From assembly GCF_000226115.1 (NCBI RefSeq), contig NC_016457.1, positions 8,680,001 through 8,744,000 of the forward strand: DNA of 64,000 nt, read 5' to 3'. The notes under the pieces were generated by a model, which saw only the letters and a list, made by a program, of their open reading frames with translations, did no database searches and was not told where the DNA came from. This stretch comes from Thermothielavioides terrestris NRRL 8126. Lineage: Eukaryota; Ascomycota; Sordariomycetes; Sordariales; Chaetomiaceae. Position 1 is the first letter of the stretch. Each line of letters starts with the position of its first letter. The translations under genes and the position numbers were made by a program. Positions 1-10,519 of this stretch are shown here, in pieces.

Positions 1-1770
1 CGTTACCAATGCTGACGGATTATGTACGGTAATCAGCTCCTGGATACGGGTGTAAAGCACCGGATCTTGTGAGTCGACAGTGACCACCTCTCACAAAGCT
101 CAAGCCTATCCGCACCAACGCCGAGCTAACCGGCCGCGAACAGCATCCTCCAAAAGCTTTCCCCTTCGCTCGTTCGCGCGTTTTTCCGCCTCTGGCACCC
201 CGACGCCGCATTCACGCTCGCCAACCACTTCGGAGCCGCTTCGCGCTTTAGCGAGACGAGGGAGACGTTCAAGTGGACCACAAGCATCACCATTTCTCAC
301 TGGACCTTCCACCTTCGAGAAGAACACGAAGCCGACGAGTTTCGGGAACAGCACAGACAGCAAGGCTTGTTCCCGCCCGAGAATATCGCCGAGCTGGGTC
401 TGCCGAGCAGCGAGCAGGTCCAGGACATAGTGGAAGAGCAGTCGTCTTCGCTCGTGATCACCGGCGACCTGTCCGGGCAACTGTGGATATGCTCCTACTG
501 GTCGCCCATCACTACCCCGGCTGCCCTAGCGCCAGTTGCCGGCGAAGTACTGCCCCGGATCCTGGAAAAGTTCATCCATCAGCAAGCAAGTGGCCGGTGT
601 CTTGCCTTTCTGTTATTGCTGGGGCATTTGTGCGAGATGCTATCCGGCGAGTACACCACGTTGCTTGTGACATTGGACAGGATCATGGAAATCGAGGTAC
701 GGGACATTCCTGGTGACCGTTCTCGCCCACTTATGGAAACGAATCTGGATGGATGAGGACTAAGATATCCTGCTGACTTGGCCTTAGGATCGCACTCTTC
801 TGGAGGGCTTGGAAGACTGGTGGGGCACCGCCGAGTCCATCAACAAATTGAAGAAGATGCTCTGGGGATGGGAGGCGCTCAGGGTTTTCAACGACAAGCT
901 TTCTTCGTCCTTGTCGCAGATCCAGCGCGCACAGGAGGCAATGGAGCATTTCATCACGCAGGCAAGTTTCACCGCATAGCCTTGCTTGCCTTTGATGACT
1001 TTACTGGGCAGGTTTCCAACTGGCTAACGAACCGTTAGGAGGCGATGCATCAAGATCAAGAACTTATCCAAGAATCGAGCATCGTGTTGGACGACTTCAA
1101 GAAACGATGTGGCATGCTGACGGAAGTGCATGACAAGATCCAGTTGAAGATCAAGCAGGTCACTGGTCTTCGAGATGGCGTATGCGCTCTCTATCTGGGC
1201 CCTCCCTTTCTTTAGACCACCCGACCTCTGACCGCCGTCGATCCTAGATTTCAACGATCACGAACGTCGTTGACAACAAGACGACCATCCAGCAAGGCAA
1301 CAACATCCGCGCCCTGACCTACATCACCATCGCATATCTGCCGCTTGGCTTCATCGTGGTCAGTATCAGTCTCCCTTCCCTTTATCTTTGGTCACAAGCA
1401 TTAAAGAAAGCACTAAATAATCCTGCTGTCATTCCAGGGTCTTTTCTCCATCCAACACGGCACCTTCATGGACGGCGCGGAGAACTGGCACTTTGGCGTC
1501 CTGACCGTCGTCTTTTCTCTCGCCACCTGGGTGCTCGCGCTCAGCCTGGACGACGAAGCCCTGTCCTTCTTCAAGGCCGGCGGCGGCGCGTTTGCCGCCG
1601 CCGGGAAGTCTGCCAAGCGGGCTTTGCCTGCGAAAGGCCAGACGAAACCTGCGAGCGATCAGACGGCCAGGGATCAGACGGAACACAGGGACTGGTTGGG
1701 CAGATGGCGGCGGGGACGGAGAGCGGCAGCGTCTTCGACTCCGCCAGTCGAATTGAACGAGTTGGCGTGA
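1..1770 (+). CDS. CorA-like membrane protein, 5'-partial
   Basis: Fungal CorA-like (Mg2+ transporter-related) membrane protein whose 5' end lies left of the window. Predicted exons: up to 68 (probably from about 36, after a branch-like CTGAC and an AG), 144-696, 788-961, 1039-1179, 1248-1358 and 1438-1770. All joins keep phase. The N-terminal part has the family-like stretch FKWTTSITISHWTFHLR. A helical region (788-1179) precedes two C-terminal membrane segments, RALTYITIAYLPLGFIVGLF and NWHFGVLTVVFSLATWVLAL, joined by a short acidic loop. The GMN motif of true CorA channels is not visible; YLPLGF stands in its place, as is common in the fungal CorA-like group, so transport of Mg2+ is not assured. 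The tail is basic. The intron at 962-1038 seems to use a GC donor (gcaagt). Family assignment is good; substrate and role are unknown. Confidence 0.8.
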
Positions 1771-2149
1771 GCCAGGGGGGAAAGCGTAGTTGGATATGGA
1801 GGACAGACAGCTCGCATTTTGTGGTAGCCTCGTTGAGAGTCGCTCCGAGGTAGGCTGGTTGATTGGATGAATATCAGAGGGCCATTGGGGGCCGTTTGGG
1901 GCCGCTGGGGGCCGTTGGGGGCCGCTGGGGGCGTTGCCCACCTAAGCGGACACAAGCTTGGGTATGTATGCATCAGCGGCAAGCGAGGCATGCCGGCAGC
2001 GAGCATTATAAGTTCGACGGCCTACGGAGGATATCTCTCTTGCACGTACTTCGTCAGATCTTCTCTCACTTGTCTTTGTTTGCTTTCCGCACTTCCAGCT
2101 CCAAGGCACCGGATCCTCAAGTCAACAGCATTTGAGAAATCATTCCACA
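1771..2149. other. Intergenic region with minisatellite and TATA-like site
   Basis: This spacer separates two genes on the same strand. It holds a 10-bp tandem repeat (listed separately) and a TATAAG at about 2007-2012, some 140 bp before the next start codon. A pyrimidine-rich stretch (2035-2100) follows, as is usual in filamentous fungal leaders. No further coding sequence is apparent. Confidence 0.5.
1879..1934. repeat. 10-bp GC-rich minisatellite
   Basis: About five tandem copies of a 10-base unit, consensus GCCNNTGGGG, occupy 1881-1930 with degenerate edges. Units differ only at the two N positions (at, gt, ct, gt, ct). One strand carries regularly spaced runs of four G, so a G-quadruplex is possible. 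The repeat lies about 110 bp after the CorA-like stop and 215 bp before the next start codon. Confidence 0.85.
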
Positions 2150-2632
2150 ATGGCGTCATCAGCCGAAGAGACCTTGAGAGCGACGATGGAGAAGACGCTC
2201 CGCAAGTTCCTCGACGGCTACGTCGACGCGAGCACGCACCAAGACGCCACGCTGGTCTCGACGACGCTGACGGCCGAGTGCAAGCGCAAGCTCGCGCCCG
2301 ACAGCGTCATGGTGGCGCTGGGCGCGCCGCCGGGGCCAGCCTTATCCGTCAAGGAATACGAGCACATCTACAGCCAGTCGCTGCCCGTGGCCAGATCGGT
2401 CAGCGTCGACGTGACCCACCTCAGCGTCGACACGGGCAGCAAGACCGGGGCCGCGCGGACCGTCTACGTCAACAGGTACATCGACGGCGAGGAGATCGTG
2501 CTGGACATGGCCTGGTTCGTCAGCTTCGCCGAGGACGGGGAGAAGGTCTCGGACATCTTGCAGTACGTCGACGGGCTGGAGTTCGTCAAGTGGGAGGCCA
2601 GGGCCAGGGAGTTGTTGGAGAAGCAGAAGTAA
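2150..2632 (+). CDS. Small SnoaL/NTF2-like protein
   Basis: A single-exon gene for 160 residues, starting MASSAEETLRATME. The chosen ATG at 2150 sits in a good context (ccacaATGG); an upstream in-frame ATG at 2132 would add six residues. The sequence has an amphipathic N-terminal helix, then alternating beta-like stretches (SVSVDVTHLSVDTG, AARTVYVNRYIDGEEIVLDMAWFV) and a C-terminal charged helix ending LLEKQK. This resembles the cone-shaped SnoaL-like/NTF2-like fold found in many small fungal proteins. There are no cysteines apart from one in TAECKRK, no signal peptide and no membrane segment, so it is probably cytosolic. Fold assignment is inference; a substrate cannot be named. Confidence 0.65.
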   Translation: MASSAEETLRATMEKTLRKFLDGYVDASTHQDATLVSTTLTAECKRKLAPDSVMVALGAPPGPALSVKEYEHIYSQSLPVARSVSVDVTHLSVDTGSKTGAARTVYVNRYIDGEEIVLDMAWFVSFAEDGEKVSDILQYVDGLEFVKWEARARELLEKQK

Positions 2633-3286
2633 CGGTTAGGGCGGGTGGGGACGTGAAGACTGCGATGGTAGGTAGCTGCAGACAGTGTCTTTGCCGAGTG
2701 CCGAAGTCGACGAGCGTTGTGCCGCATACCTCATAGCCACTCTTTCGGATGAAGAGCCACCACTCTTGCTGGTTGTTTGCCACTCTCAATGCTGATCATG
2801 AGTATGCACGCAGGGAGATTTGTTCCATGACTTGTTGATAGACATTAAATGATTTAACGAACAGACAGGATGACCACGTATCAGCGGCGTTTTCAATCCG
2901 TTTCACCCCAATCCTGTAACGAAATGATGGTTTTACCCTAAATAGTGACTATTACCATCCCCGAATTATTAGAAAGATTAGCAAAGACAACCAAACATGC
3001 AGGTATAGCCTGCCAAGCTTCCATCCAGTCTGTTCCGGCAAAGAACCCAAAAAGCTGCAATGCAGGGGGTATAGAACGCCGAACCCAATGAGGTACGCTG
3101 ATGATGTTTTTCCAGAGATGCCGTGATGCTGCCCGTGATGCCGAGAAAAGGAAGAACCATTGCGCCGCCCGTGCAAGATGGGGAGAGGAAGATTCCACCC
3201 TGAAGCGCCCGCCGGCAGCCCTCTCGCCGTTTTCGCCATGGAAAACTCCATCCTCCATCAGCTCAGCTGTCCGCCGCCCGATCTCC
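2633..3286. other. Convergent intergenic region
   Basis: This 650-bp spacer separates the 3' ends of two converging genes. It is more A/T-rich around 2840-2990, as expected for terminators. Short open frames inside it have no family resemblance and I treat them as chance. Confidence 0.5.
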
Positions 3287-4336
3287 TCAGCGGCGCAGCA
3301 CGCTGAACCACCAAGACCTCCACCACCTCGCCGGCCTCCCCCCGGACTCAGCGGCCTCCTTCTTCTCCCCGGCGCCGCTGCTGTCCACCCCCCCCTCGGA
3401 CGACGACGACGACGATGATTCCTCCAGCTCAAGACGGTACCGCACGACGCTGCCGCGGTCGTCGTCGAAGCCGAGCCGGCGCCGGCTGCGCGGCACGAAG
3501 CAGTCCGGCACGACGTGGCGCACGATCCAGCCGCGCACGCCCTTGCTCGCCGCGTCGATGGCCGCGTACTCGAGCCGGCGCGTGCGGTCGCTCGTCCAGT
3601 AGTGCGTCGTCTGCGGCGGCAGCGGCGGGGGGTACGGGTACGTGCTTGGGCTTGTGCCCGTGCCTGCGCCCAAGACAGTGGTTGGTGATGGCAATGGCGA
3701 CGGCGACGACGTCTCGGAGCGCGTGGGGTAGGGGTAGAAGGAGTAGTAGGTGTTGGTGGTGTTGCTGCGCGCGGCCGCGGGGGGGCATTCTGAGGGACTG
3801 GGCAGGGCCAGCGGCTGGGGCAGGTCTGCCTCGTACAGCGCCGGATCGGACGAGGTGAAGAGCGGGAAGTGAAAGTACGTCACGGGCGTCGGCTGCTGGT
3901 GATGCCCGGAGCCGAAGGTGGTGGTGGTGATCCTGGGCGGGGAGAGAGAGTGACGGCCGTTCCGGCCAGGCCTTGGGCGGCGGTGGCGGTGTGGCCGCTT
4001 CTTAGGTCGTGAGGATGTGGGCGAGGAAACAGATGCCGAGGAGGAGGTCTGGCGACCGGAGCACATCGAGTCTCGTGGGGCTATCGACTCGTACCCCGAG
4101 TCTTGGCGACGCATTTCCCTGGTCGGAGGCCTCTGCTCCTTCGTTTCCGAAGGAGTCACTGGCTGTGGAGGATGAATAGTCGACGGCTGGTGATCGGGCT
4201 GGCATGGAGAAGGCTCGGGTTCGAACAACTCGAGGTCTTGGAAACTATGGTACGTCGTATCGCTCCGGGCCAAACTCACCCTCGAGTTTGGACGGTCGAT
4301 GGGTGCGGGAGGATTTAGGTGGGAGGGAGATGCCAT
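3287..4336 (-). CDS. Ser/Pro-rich protein, unrecognised
   Basis: One open frame of 349 codons from the ATG at 4336. Residues 1 to about 215 are low complexity, rich in Ser, Pro and Thr, with basic patches (RPKKRPHRHRRPRPGRNG near 110-130), and look disordered. The more ordered segment is near residues 240-300: THYWTSDRTRRLEYAAIDAA, KGVRGWIVRHVVPDCF and LGFDDDRGSVVRYRLELEE, followed by a Ser run and an acidic to basic tail. The ordered block is probably the conserved part of the family. There is no signal peptide or membrane segment. Codon use is strongly GC-rich in the third position, which supports a real gene. I do not recognise a function. Confidence 0.7.
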   Translation of the reverse strand: MASPSHLNPPAPIDRPNSRVSLARSDTTYHSFQDLELFEPEPSPCQPDHQPSTIHPPQPVTPSETKEQRPPTREMRRQDSGYESIAPRDSMCSGRQTSSSASVSSPTSSRPKKRPHRHRRPRPGRNGRHSLSPPRITTTTFGSGHHQQPTPVTYFHFPLFTSSDPALYEADLPQPLALPSPSECPPAAARSNTTNTYYSFYPYPTRSETSSPSPLPSPTTVLGAGTGTSPSTYPYPPPLPPQTTHYWTSDRTRRLEYAAIDAASKGVRGWIVRHVVPDCFVPRSRRRLGFDDDRGSVVRYRLELEESSSSSSSEGGVDSSGAGEKKEAAESGGRPARWWRSWWFSVLRR

Positions 4337-6891
4337 GGTTCTCTGTGAGGCGAGTTGAACACTGATGCATCACAGCGGAAGCGGCTCGGGGAGAGAGACT
4401 CTAGCGGGATCCAGTCAGGAAGGGAACGAGAACAATCTCGAAACGCGGGAGAAGCGCGATTCTTGAATTCTTTTCAAACTGTTGGAGGGGTGGGGGGGTT
4501 TAGTGGTTCCAACGGCAGAGCGGAATCGGACGCAGAAGACCCAGATTTGCCGTTGCCACAGCGAGAAAACCCTGGGTTCGGCCGGCCCAGGATCGAAGTT
4601 GCGGTCAGCGAGCCGATCGATCGGGTGTAAACAACCGGCTCCCGAGTGGATTGGAGTGTGGATAGTGCATGCGATTTTCAAAGACGCTTGGAGGGGTGGC
4701 AGGCTGCAGGCCAGCAAATAGAAGCCCCCAATGGGGAGTCTAGGCACCTCAAGCCAGTCTGCGATTGGCGCATAGCACCGGGTTAAGACTGGTCGGAGGG
4801 GCCAGCCGTGCTCCAAACTGCAGGTCCCGACTCTTTAGGACATGCAGGTGACCTGGGGTTTGGGGCCTGGGGCTTGGGGCACGAGAATGCAGCGCGGTCC
4901 GAAACTGTGTAGCCGCACGGGGAAACGCTTTAACCATGGGTTGAGACGGCTGCTTGCCGGGGATGACACGAGGACTGACTGGATCGGAAGGGAGGGTCTT
5001 GGCGAGAACTCCAGCAGCGTTCGAACAAGAAAACCACTCTTTTCAAAGGCTTCCGCCTGGTAATGTCCCCAGCTGCGAGGCGCTCAGATCTGTTGAGAGG
5101 ACTAACAGGCGGTCAGCTAGTGTACAAGCCGGCTTCTTCCCCATCCCCATCCCAGGGGAGCGAACAGTGGAGAGTGGAGAGTCGAGCGGTGTGTTTGCGA
5201 CAGGGCACGCATTCAGTTTCGAACGTGTGCGCCACCTTTGACCCCACGTGGGACCTGGCTTAAGTAAAGATCGCCCGGCGCCGGCCCGACCCCACCTGAT
5301 TTGGCGGCTCTAGTTGATTGGGGAAGGGGGTTAGGGAGGGGTAGAGAGAGAGAGAATGGGGAGTGGTAAAGCGAGAAAAAAGAAAAATACAAACTCGAGA
5401 CAGGGAACAGGTAAAGGACATCGAAGCGTTGGGAAGTGAGTGTACACTAAGACTCAAACGCCACTTGCAGAGCTCAAATCGTGCCCTTACCTAGTATAGA
5501 CAGTGTGTCATTGAAATCAAATCAGTTCCCAGAATGGCAAGCGGGTCCAGAGACGCAAGCGAGAAGCGGGAAGATCCGGTGTCAGGGATGTGCAGCTCGC
5601 TCGTGGACGGTGGATGGGTAGGCAATCCAGAAGCTGGAGAATCCAATGAAGAACAGAGGCGGTCTGGGGACGCGAGAGTTAAGTATGCGAACGTCTACTC
5701 TACTGCTCTGTTATACACCTATCCATGGTGTACGTGTACTACGACAGTGTCACCGGTGACAGTGATGGGACTGCGGCATGTGATCGCGCCAGCACCATTC
5801 TCTATCACACAAAACACGAAAATGCTCGGCTGTGACAATGCACTTACTTGGCTGTGGCACAGCTGCTCTTCACATGCCAACAGGTTGCCAGCCAGTCGTT
5901 TCCCGGGCCGGCTTGACGCCTTGGCTCTGCTATGGTGTTTCCCTGCCAATCAACGGCCTTTGTGCCGAGACAGGCGCCGCTGACTGCGTGCTTTTTCTTT
6001 CACGCGTTCTGGGCCAAAGGAGACTCAACGCTTCTGCCAACCCAATCAGGCGGCGGCAGGTGACCATGCCACAGTCTCATCACAGTCAGTCCTGGGACTG
6101 CCTGCCAACAACCTGGGTGGGAGAATCATGGGATTGCAAATAACCTAGCCAGGCTGGATGGAGTGTTGTTGAAGAGCAATCAGGCTGCGCAGTCGTTTTT
6201 CTGTTTGTTGATTATTTTATTCTCTTGTTCCTTTTTTTTTTTTTTTTTTTTTTTTTTTGATTTCTTTTTTCCTCATTTTTTTATCTCCCTTTTTGGTAAG
6301 GCAACTTGCCTTGCTGGCCGACAAGCCAACGCCGCAGATTGGAGTTTGTTTGACTTTTCAAGGCAGGTCTCTCAGAGTAAACTTTTAGTATGTGCAAGTG
6401 TTCGGATGGCAGTCCTGGTGAGGGCAGGGAACCATGTAAACCGCATGTCCTACGATCTTCTCCATGCAAATTAACATCGTATGGTCTTCCGGCACTCGTT
6501 AGGGAGAGCCCGCTGTTGTTGCTGCCTAGGGTCAGATCACAAAGACATTGTCCTTGCTTCTACCCCACACATTGTAGCATTCGCTCACCTCCTATCTTCT
6601 TTGTTCATAAATGCAGGGCGAAAGGCACGAAAGAGCGAGCCAGAGCCACGGCAACTATTTAAGCACGGGTCTCCTAGCGAGTGTTACAAGTTGTTCACAC
6701 GCTCCTAGGATCTCTACAGAGGGCTCGCTCGATCCGTCTTTGTGTCTGCTTCCAAAAGCCAAAAGAGCCTTTTGAACAGGAACATTGGCTGGAACCGCTG
6801 CAATACTCTGCCTCAATCCCTGCTCTGGTCCATGACGAGTGGGTAAGAACCGGCTCAGACCTGATTAACCTCCTTTTGGCTCGCTCCCGTC
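4337..6891. other. Long divergent intergenic region
   Basis: About 2.55 kb between two divergently transcribed genes. It contains a GA-rich tract around 5340-5360, a 27-T run (listed separately) and a pyrimidine-rich block around 6540-6600. An open frame at 5534-5983 (+) has no family resemblance and irregular composition, so I do not call it a gene. The length would suit two independent promoters with long leaders. Confidence 0.45.
6232..6258. repeat. Poly-T run of 27
   Basis: Twenty-seven consecutive T residues, followed by more T-rich sequence to about 6290. It lies about 630 bp upstream of the gene starting at 6892. Such tracts are common nucleosome-excluding elements in fungal promoters; they are also prone to length error in assemblies. 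Confidence 0.9.
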
Positions 6892-7953
6892 ATGGCAGCA
6901 AGGGCTGTGCGCAGGCTCATTACAGAGCTCTACCAGGCGTTTACCCAGCAGCAGCGCGAGGTAGGCAAGCAGGAACAGGCTGTTGAGTTCTTACGCGAAG
7001 CTAATGCTGTCCTGGACGTCGAACGGCTCTCGGACGTCACGATGCAGGAGGAAACAGAACAGCTGGGAACCGCCCGCGGCATCCTCGACGACTTGAATGA
7101 TCGGTTGGGCTGCGCGATCGAGCTGTGGAGCCACCTGACCGATGACGAGAAGAATCTAGAGCCTCCGTCACCAGCTGCTCCGCCGCCGCAGCGTGTCGTC
7201 GAAGACGGACCCGCCCTTGCGCAACAGAGCAGACGCCAGCCAAAGTACAGCGATCCCGCAGTGGGCACCACAGCCCGCTACACGCACCAGTGGGCCGACT
7301 GGGCTTCGGCCCCGACGATGCACAACCCCTCGAAGCTCGACCTCCAACGGTCCCAGGCCCCGGCATGGTGGTGGATGCAAGAGCAGGACCACTACGGGCT
7401 GTGCCAGCCACTGGAGCAGGGACAACTCGAGAGCTCCGCGAGGGCAGCTCAGTTCAACAGGGCTCACGCACCGATACCGCAACCGCCGCCGCCGCCGCCA
7501 CCGCCACCGGCGCGGCACGGGTCGTTTGCCCAAGAGGTAAGAAGCGCCCAGCGTTGGCATCGCCCTCACGCCACTTCCCTGCCGCCCATTTCCGTTCCTC
7601 TCGATTACGATGTGCCGGACGTCAGGACGGCCATGTCCTGCTCGGATGTCTTTTGGATGGACGATGATTTTGACCCTTTCTTTTGGCAGAAGAACCTGCG
7701 TCCGGGAAACATCTGGACCGACCGCCCCCGCTACCCCATCCCGGACGACGATGAGATCTCGCCCCGGACGGTGGTGTTTCCGCGTGAGACGACGACGGCG
7801 GGGCCAGCCAGCGCCGCTGATGTGACGCATCGTCCCGGGAAGAAGAGCCTGCTGGTGGGAAGTACGGACCCATCGGCGTATTTTCCACCAGCTGGGGCGC
7901 GGAAACGCGACTTCAGAACGCTCACCGGGCCGGGTCGTCTGTATCTTCATTGA
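6892..7953 (+). CDS. Helical and Pro-rich protein, unrecognised
   Basis: An open frame of 353 codons from ATG 6892. Residues 1-85 look helical and charged (VRRLITELYQAFTQQQREVG; DDLNDRLGCAIELWSHL) and may form a coiled coil. The middle is Pro/Gln-rich with a run of ten prolines near residue 205, and the end is polar. A candidate intron lies at 7537-7689 (gtaaga ... ttttggcag, 153 bp). It is a multiple of three without a stop, so spliced (302 aa) and unspliced (353 aa) forms would both be open. No signal peptide, membrane segment or known domain is visible. The tract is GC-rich in third positions, which supports coding. Function unknown. Confidence 0.6.
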   Translation: MAARAVRRLITELYQAFTQQQREVGKQEQAVEFLREANAVLDVERLSDVTMQEETEQLGTARGILDDLNDRLGCAIELWSHLTDDEKNLEPPSPAAPPPQRVVEDGPALAQQSRRQPKYSDPAVGTTARYTHQWADWASAPTMHNPSKLDLQRSQAPAWWWMQEQDHYGLCQPLEQGQLESSARAAQFNRAHAPIPQPPPPPPPPPARHGSFAQEVRSAQRWHRPHATSLPPISVPLDYDVPDVRTAMSCSDVFWMDDDFDPFFWQKNLRPGNIWTDRPRYPIPDDDEISPRTVVFPRETTTAGPASAADVTHRPGKKSLLVGSTDPSAYFPPAGARKRDFRTLTGPGRLYLH

Positions 7954-8454
7954 CGATCTAACGCCAAAGACGATCGAGGGGGGCTTGTTCCAGTAACGAG
8001 GGAAGCTTGTTACAGTAACGAGGGATGCTTGTTACAGTAAGCACTCAAGTGAGGCACTGAGGCAGATTGACTGTAGAGGTGTTCTGGTTGTCGTCGTTTA
8101 CACCAGTGGTAGGTAAGTATCTCGGGGGTTCGGGTTTCTGTCCCCTCAACAACCAGTTACGGAAAGACGAAAATGAATTTATCATGAAAATGGGAAAAGA
8201 AAGTAACAGGACGGCAGGAATGCATGGCAACAATATACGCCTTCGGTCCAAAGTGACGGGTATCAACGGCAGCATGTATGCATTGAAGCTACCTATGCAA
8301 GTATGAGCCATTTTCCGCAGAACTTCCACATCTCATCAAAGTGATTAAAACAACATGGCCAGGTCGTTACGGCCTGCTCTGGCTGTTTTGCAGTACGTTC
8401 CCGCAGAGCATCGGCTGGCGGCTAGAACGAAGGATAGAACATTACGACGCTCCC
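7954..8454. other. Convergent intergenic region
   Basis: Five hundred bases between converging genes. The start holds a 22-bp tandem repeat (listed separately). The stretch 8160-8300 is A/T-richer and presumably holds the 3' untranslated regions. I see no gene. Confidence 0.5.
7983..8040. repeat. 22-bp tandem repeat
   Basis: Two full and one partial copy of a 22-base unit beginning gcttgttacagtaacgaggg, at 7983-8004, 8005-8026 and 8027-8040. Copies 1 and 2 differ at two positions. It starts 30 bp after the stop codon of the upstream gene and so lies in its 3' untranslated region. Confidence 0.85.
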
Positions 8455-10519
8455 TTACGACTTGATCTTCTCGTCCTGCTCGACGTTGGCGATCTCCATC
8501 TCCTTCTCGACCTGGTTCAGGTCCACGTGAGCAACGGCGTCCTCGCCGTCGAAGATCTTGGCGATCTCCTCGAGGGTAGGGCCCTTGGTCTCAACGAAGA
8601 CGAAGTAGATCCAGACCCACTCCACAAGGTCCCAGAGCTGCAGGGTAAAGACACACGAATGATCAGTATGCTGCACAACAACGATGCCAAAGCAGGCGAC
8701 CGCAACGGAAGGGAAAACGAGGAGGGAGGGAGCCTTACAGTGTAGAAGAGGCAGAAGTTCCAGTGCGCGGGCAGGTTGTCCCAGGCGAGCTGGTTGGTCT
8801 GGCCGCCGAGAGCCAGGGTGGCCTGCACGGTGATGTTCATGATGAAGACGCCCTTGGCGCGGAGGTGGAAGGGCAGAACCTCGAGCGTGTAGGCGACCAG
8901 GAGGCCGGAGAAACCGATGTCGTAGAAGATACCGAAGACCCAGACGAAGACGATCTGCGCGATACCGAATCCGTTCTCGTGGTTGGTCTTGTCGTACATG
9001 GCCGCCATGATGGTCCAGAGCGTGAAGGCGATAACCATGCCCGAGATGGCGGTCAAGAACAGCGGGCGGCGACCGACCTTGTCGACCATGAAAGCAGCGA
9101 TGAGGGCGCAGCTCAAGTCGAGCACAGTCTTGCCGGCCGAAATCTGCAGCGGAGGACGACAACATCAGCAAGTGCGCGACGCAGAAGGGGCATGCATAGC
9201 CAACGGTCGCTCGCTAAAACTTACGCCCAGCTTCTGGTTCTGGTCGGTGATACCGGCGCCCTCGTAGATGAGGTTCATGTAGTTGGAGATGACGGCGTTA
9301 CCGCTGTACTGGGAGATCAGGCCGACCGACACGATGATGGCAAGCCTCCACCGGTTGCCCTTGGTCTTAATGAAGTCGAGGTAGCTGGACTTTTCACGGG
9401 CCTCCTTCTCGAGCTCCAGGGTCTCGCGGATCTCGCGGTATTCGAACTGCACGGTCGAGTTCTGCGTGTTTCCGTTGGCGTGGTACTTGGCCAGGACCTG
9501 CAGGGCCTCCTCGTTGCGGTCCTTGGAGATGAGCCATCTGGGGGACTCAGGGACAACTGTGTGTTTTGCGGAGATGACAAGTCAGAGACTGGGGCTTCCG
9601 CCGGTCCACCTCGATGGTGGGGAGAAACAAAACTTACACCAGATGAAGGCAAGCTGGCACGCCGACGGCGCAATCTGGATGAGGGTGATCGACCGCCACG
9701 ACCAGTTGCTCGGGACGTAGGACGTGCCCCAACCGATGAAAGTGCAGACTGTTTGGGGAGAGTAGACCAGTGGTCAGCTCAGCCGCTCGAGGGAGAACCA
9801 ATCACGGGATGAGGTTGGTTTACTTACGCAGACTGCCCAAGTTCCACAAGCAGTTGTACACAGCGGTAACCGGGGCACGGTGCTGGGGGTGGATGATCTC
9901 GGTCAGGAGCATGGGAGAGGCCAGCTGCGAGAGCGAGTTTCCGAAGCCGAGAATGCAACGACCAGCCAGGAGCACTGCAGGCCCATGGTGAGCGAACGAC
10001 CACGATTCGGGGCGGAGGCTGCAGAAGCACGGGGGCTGAACTCACTGCCCATGTTCTTCGAGAACGTGTTGATAAAGCCGCCGACAATCATAAAAAGGCA
10101 TCCAGCGATAATCGAAGGCTTACGGCCCCATCGGTCCGTAGCGTACGGGCTGCGCAAAAGGCCATCCTCGTCAGCGAACGTCCAGTCACGACACACTTCC
10201 CTGGTTTTCATTCCGAGGTCGTCGCGTACACGATAAACATGGAGACAATGTTGCCGATGGTGAACATGTTCGTCAGCAGACCCAGCATGTTCTTCTGGTT
10301 GTCGGCCGTCCCGACATGGTCGAAGTAGTTCTCCCAGTAGTCGAACTGCTGCACCGTGTTCAACCAGGAGCCGTCGTAACCGGTCGTGGCAGACGCCACC
10401 ATCAGACCGAAGCACGACACCAGGTACAGGCGGCGCAGGCCGGGATCCTTGTACCAGACGACATGCTCGAACTGAGGCGCCTCCTGGGCGGCAATGGCCG
10501 AAATCTCCTTTCCGGGCAT
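8455..10519 (-). CDS. MFS sugar permease (lactose permease-like)
   Basis: Major facilitator of the sugar porter family, 523 residues from seven exons: 10230-10519, 10046-10149, 9828-9974, 9638-9748, 9225-9556, 8739-9143 and 8455-8637. All six introns (71-101 bp) are GT-AG and keep phase. Visible family signatures are TGYDGS in TM1, DRWGRKPS in the loop after TM2, the R-x-L-GFG stretch in TM4 (GRCILGFGNS), VPESPRWL after TM6, DKVGRRPLF in the second half, and VETKGPTLEEI at the C-terminal end of TM12. The cytosolic tail is acidic and helical. The pattern, including the short N-terminus and PESPRW followed by a charged middle loop, is that of Lac12-like fungal disaccharide/hexose permeases. The transported sugar cannot be read from sequence. 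Confidence 0.92.

Noticed and set aside
5534..5983. 149-codon open frame in the long divergent region
   Set aside because: Irregular composition, no motif, no intron signals, and no match to any family I know.
8763..9812. 349-codon plus-strand open frame
   Set aside because: It is the antisense shadow of the seven-exon sugar permease, whose splice sites and family motifs are clear.
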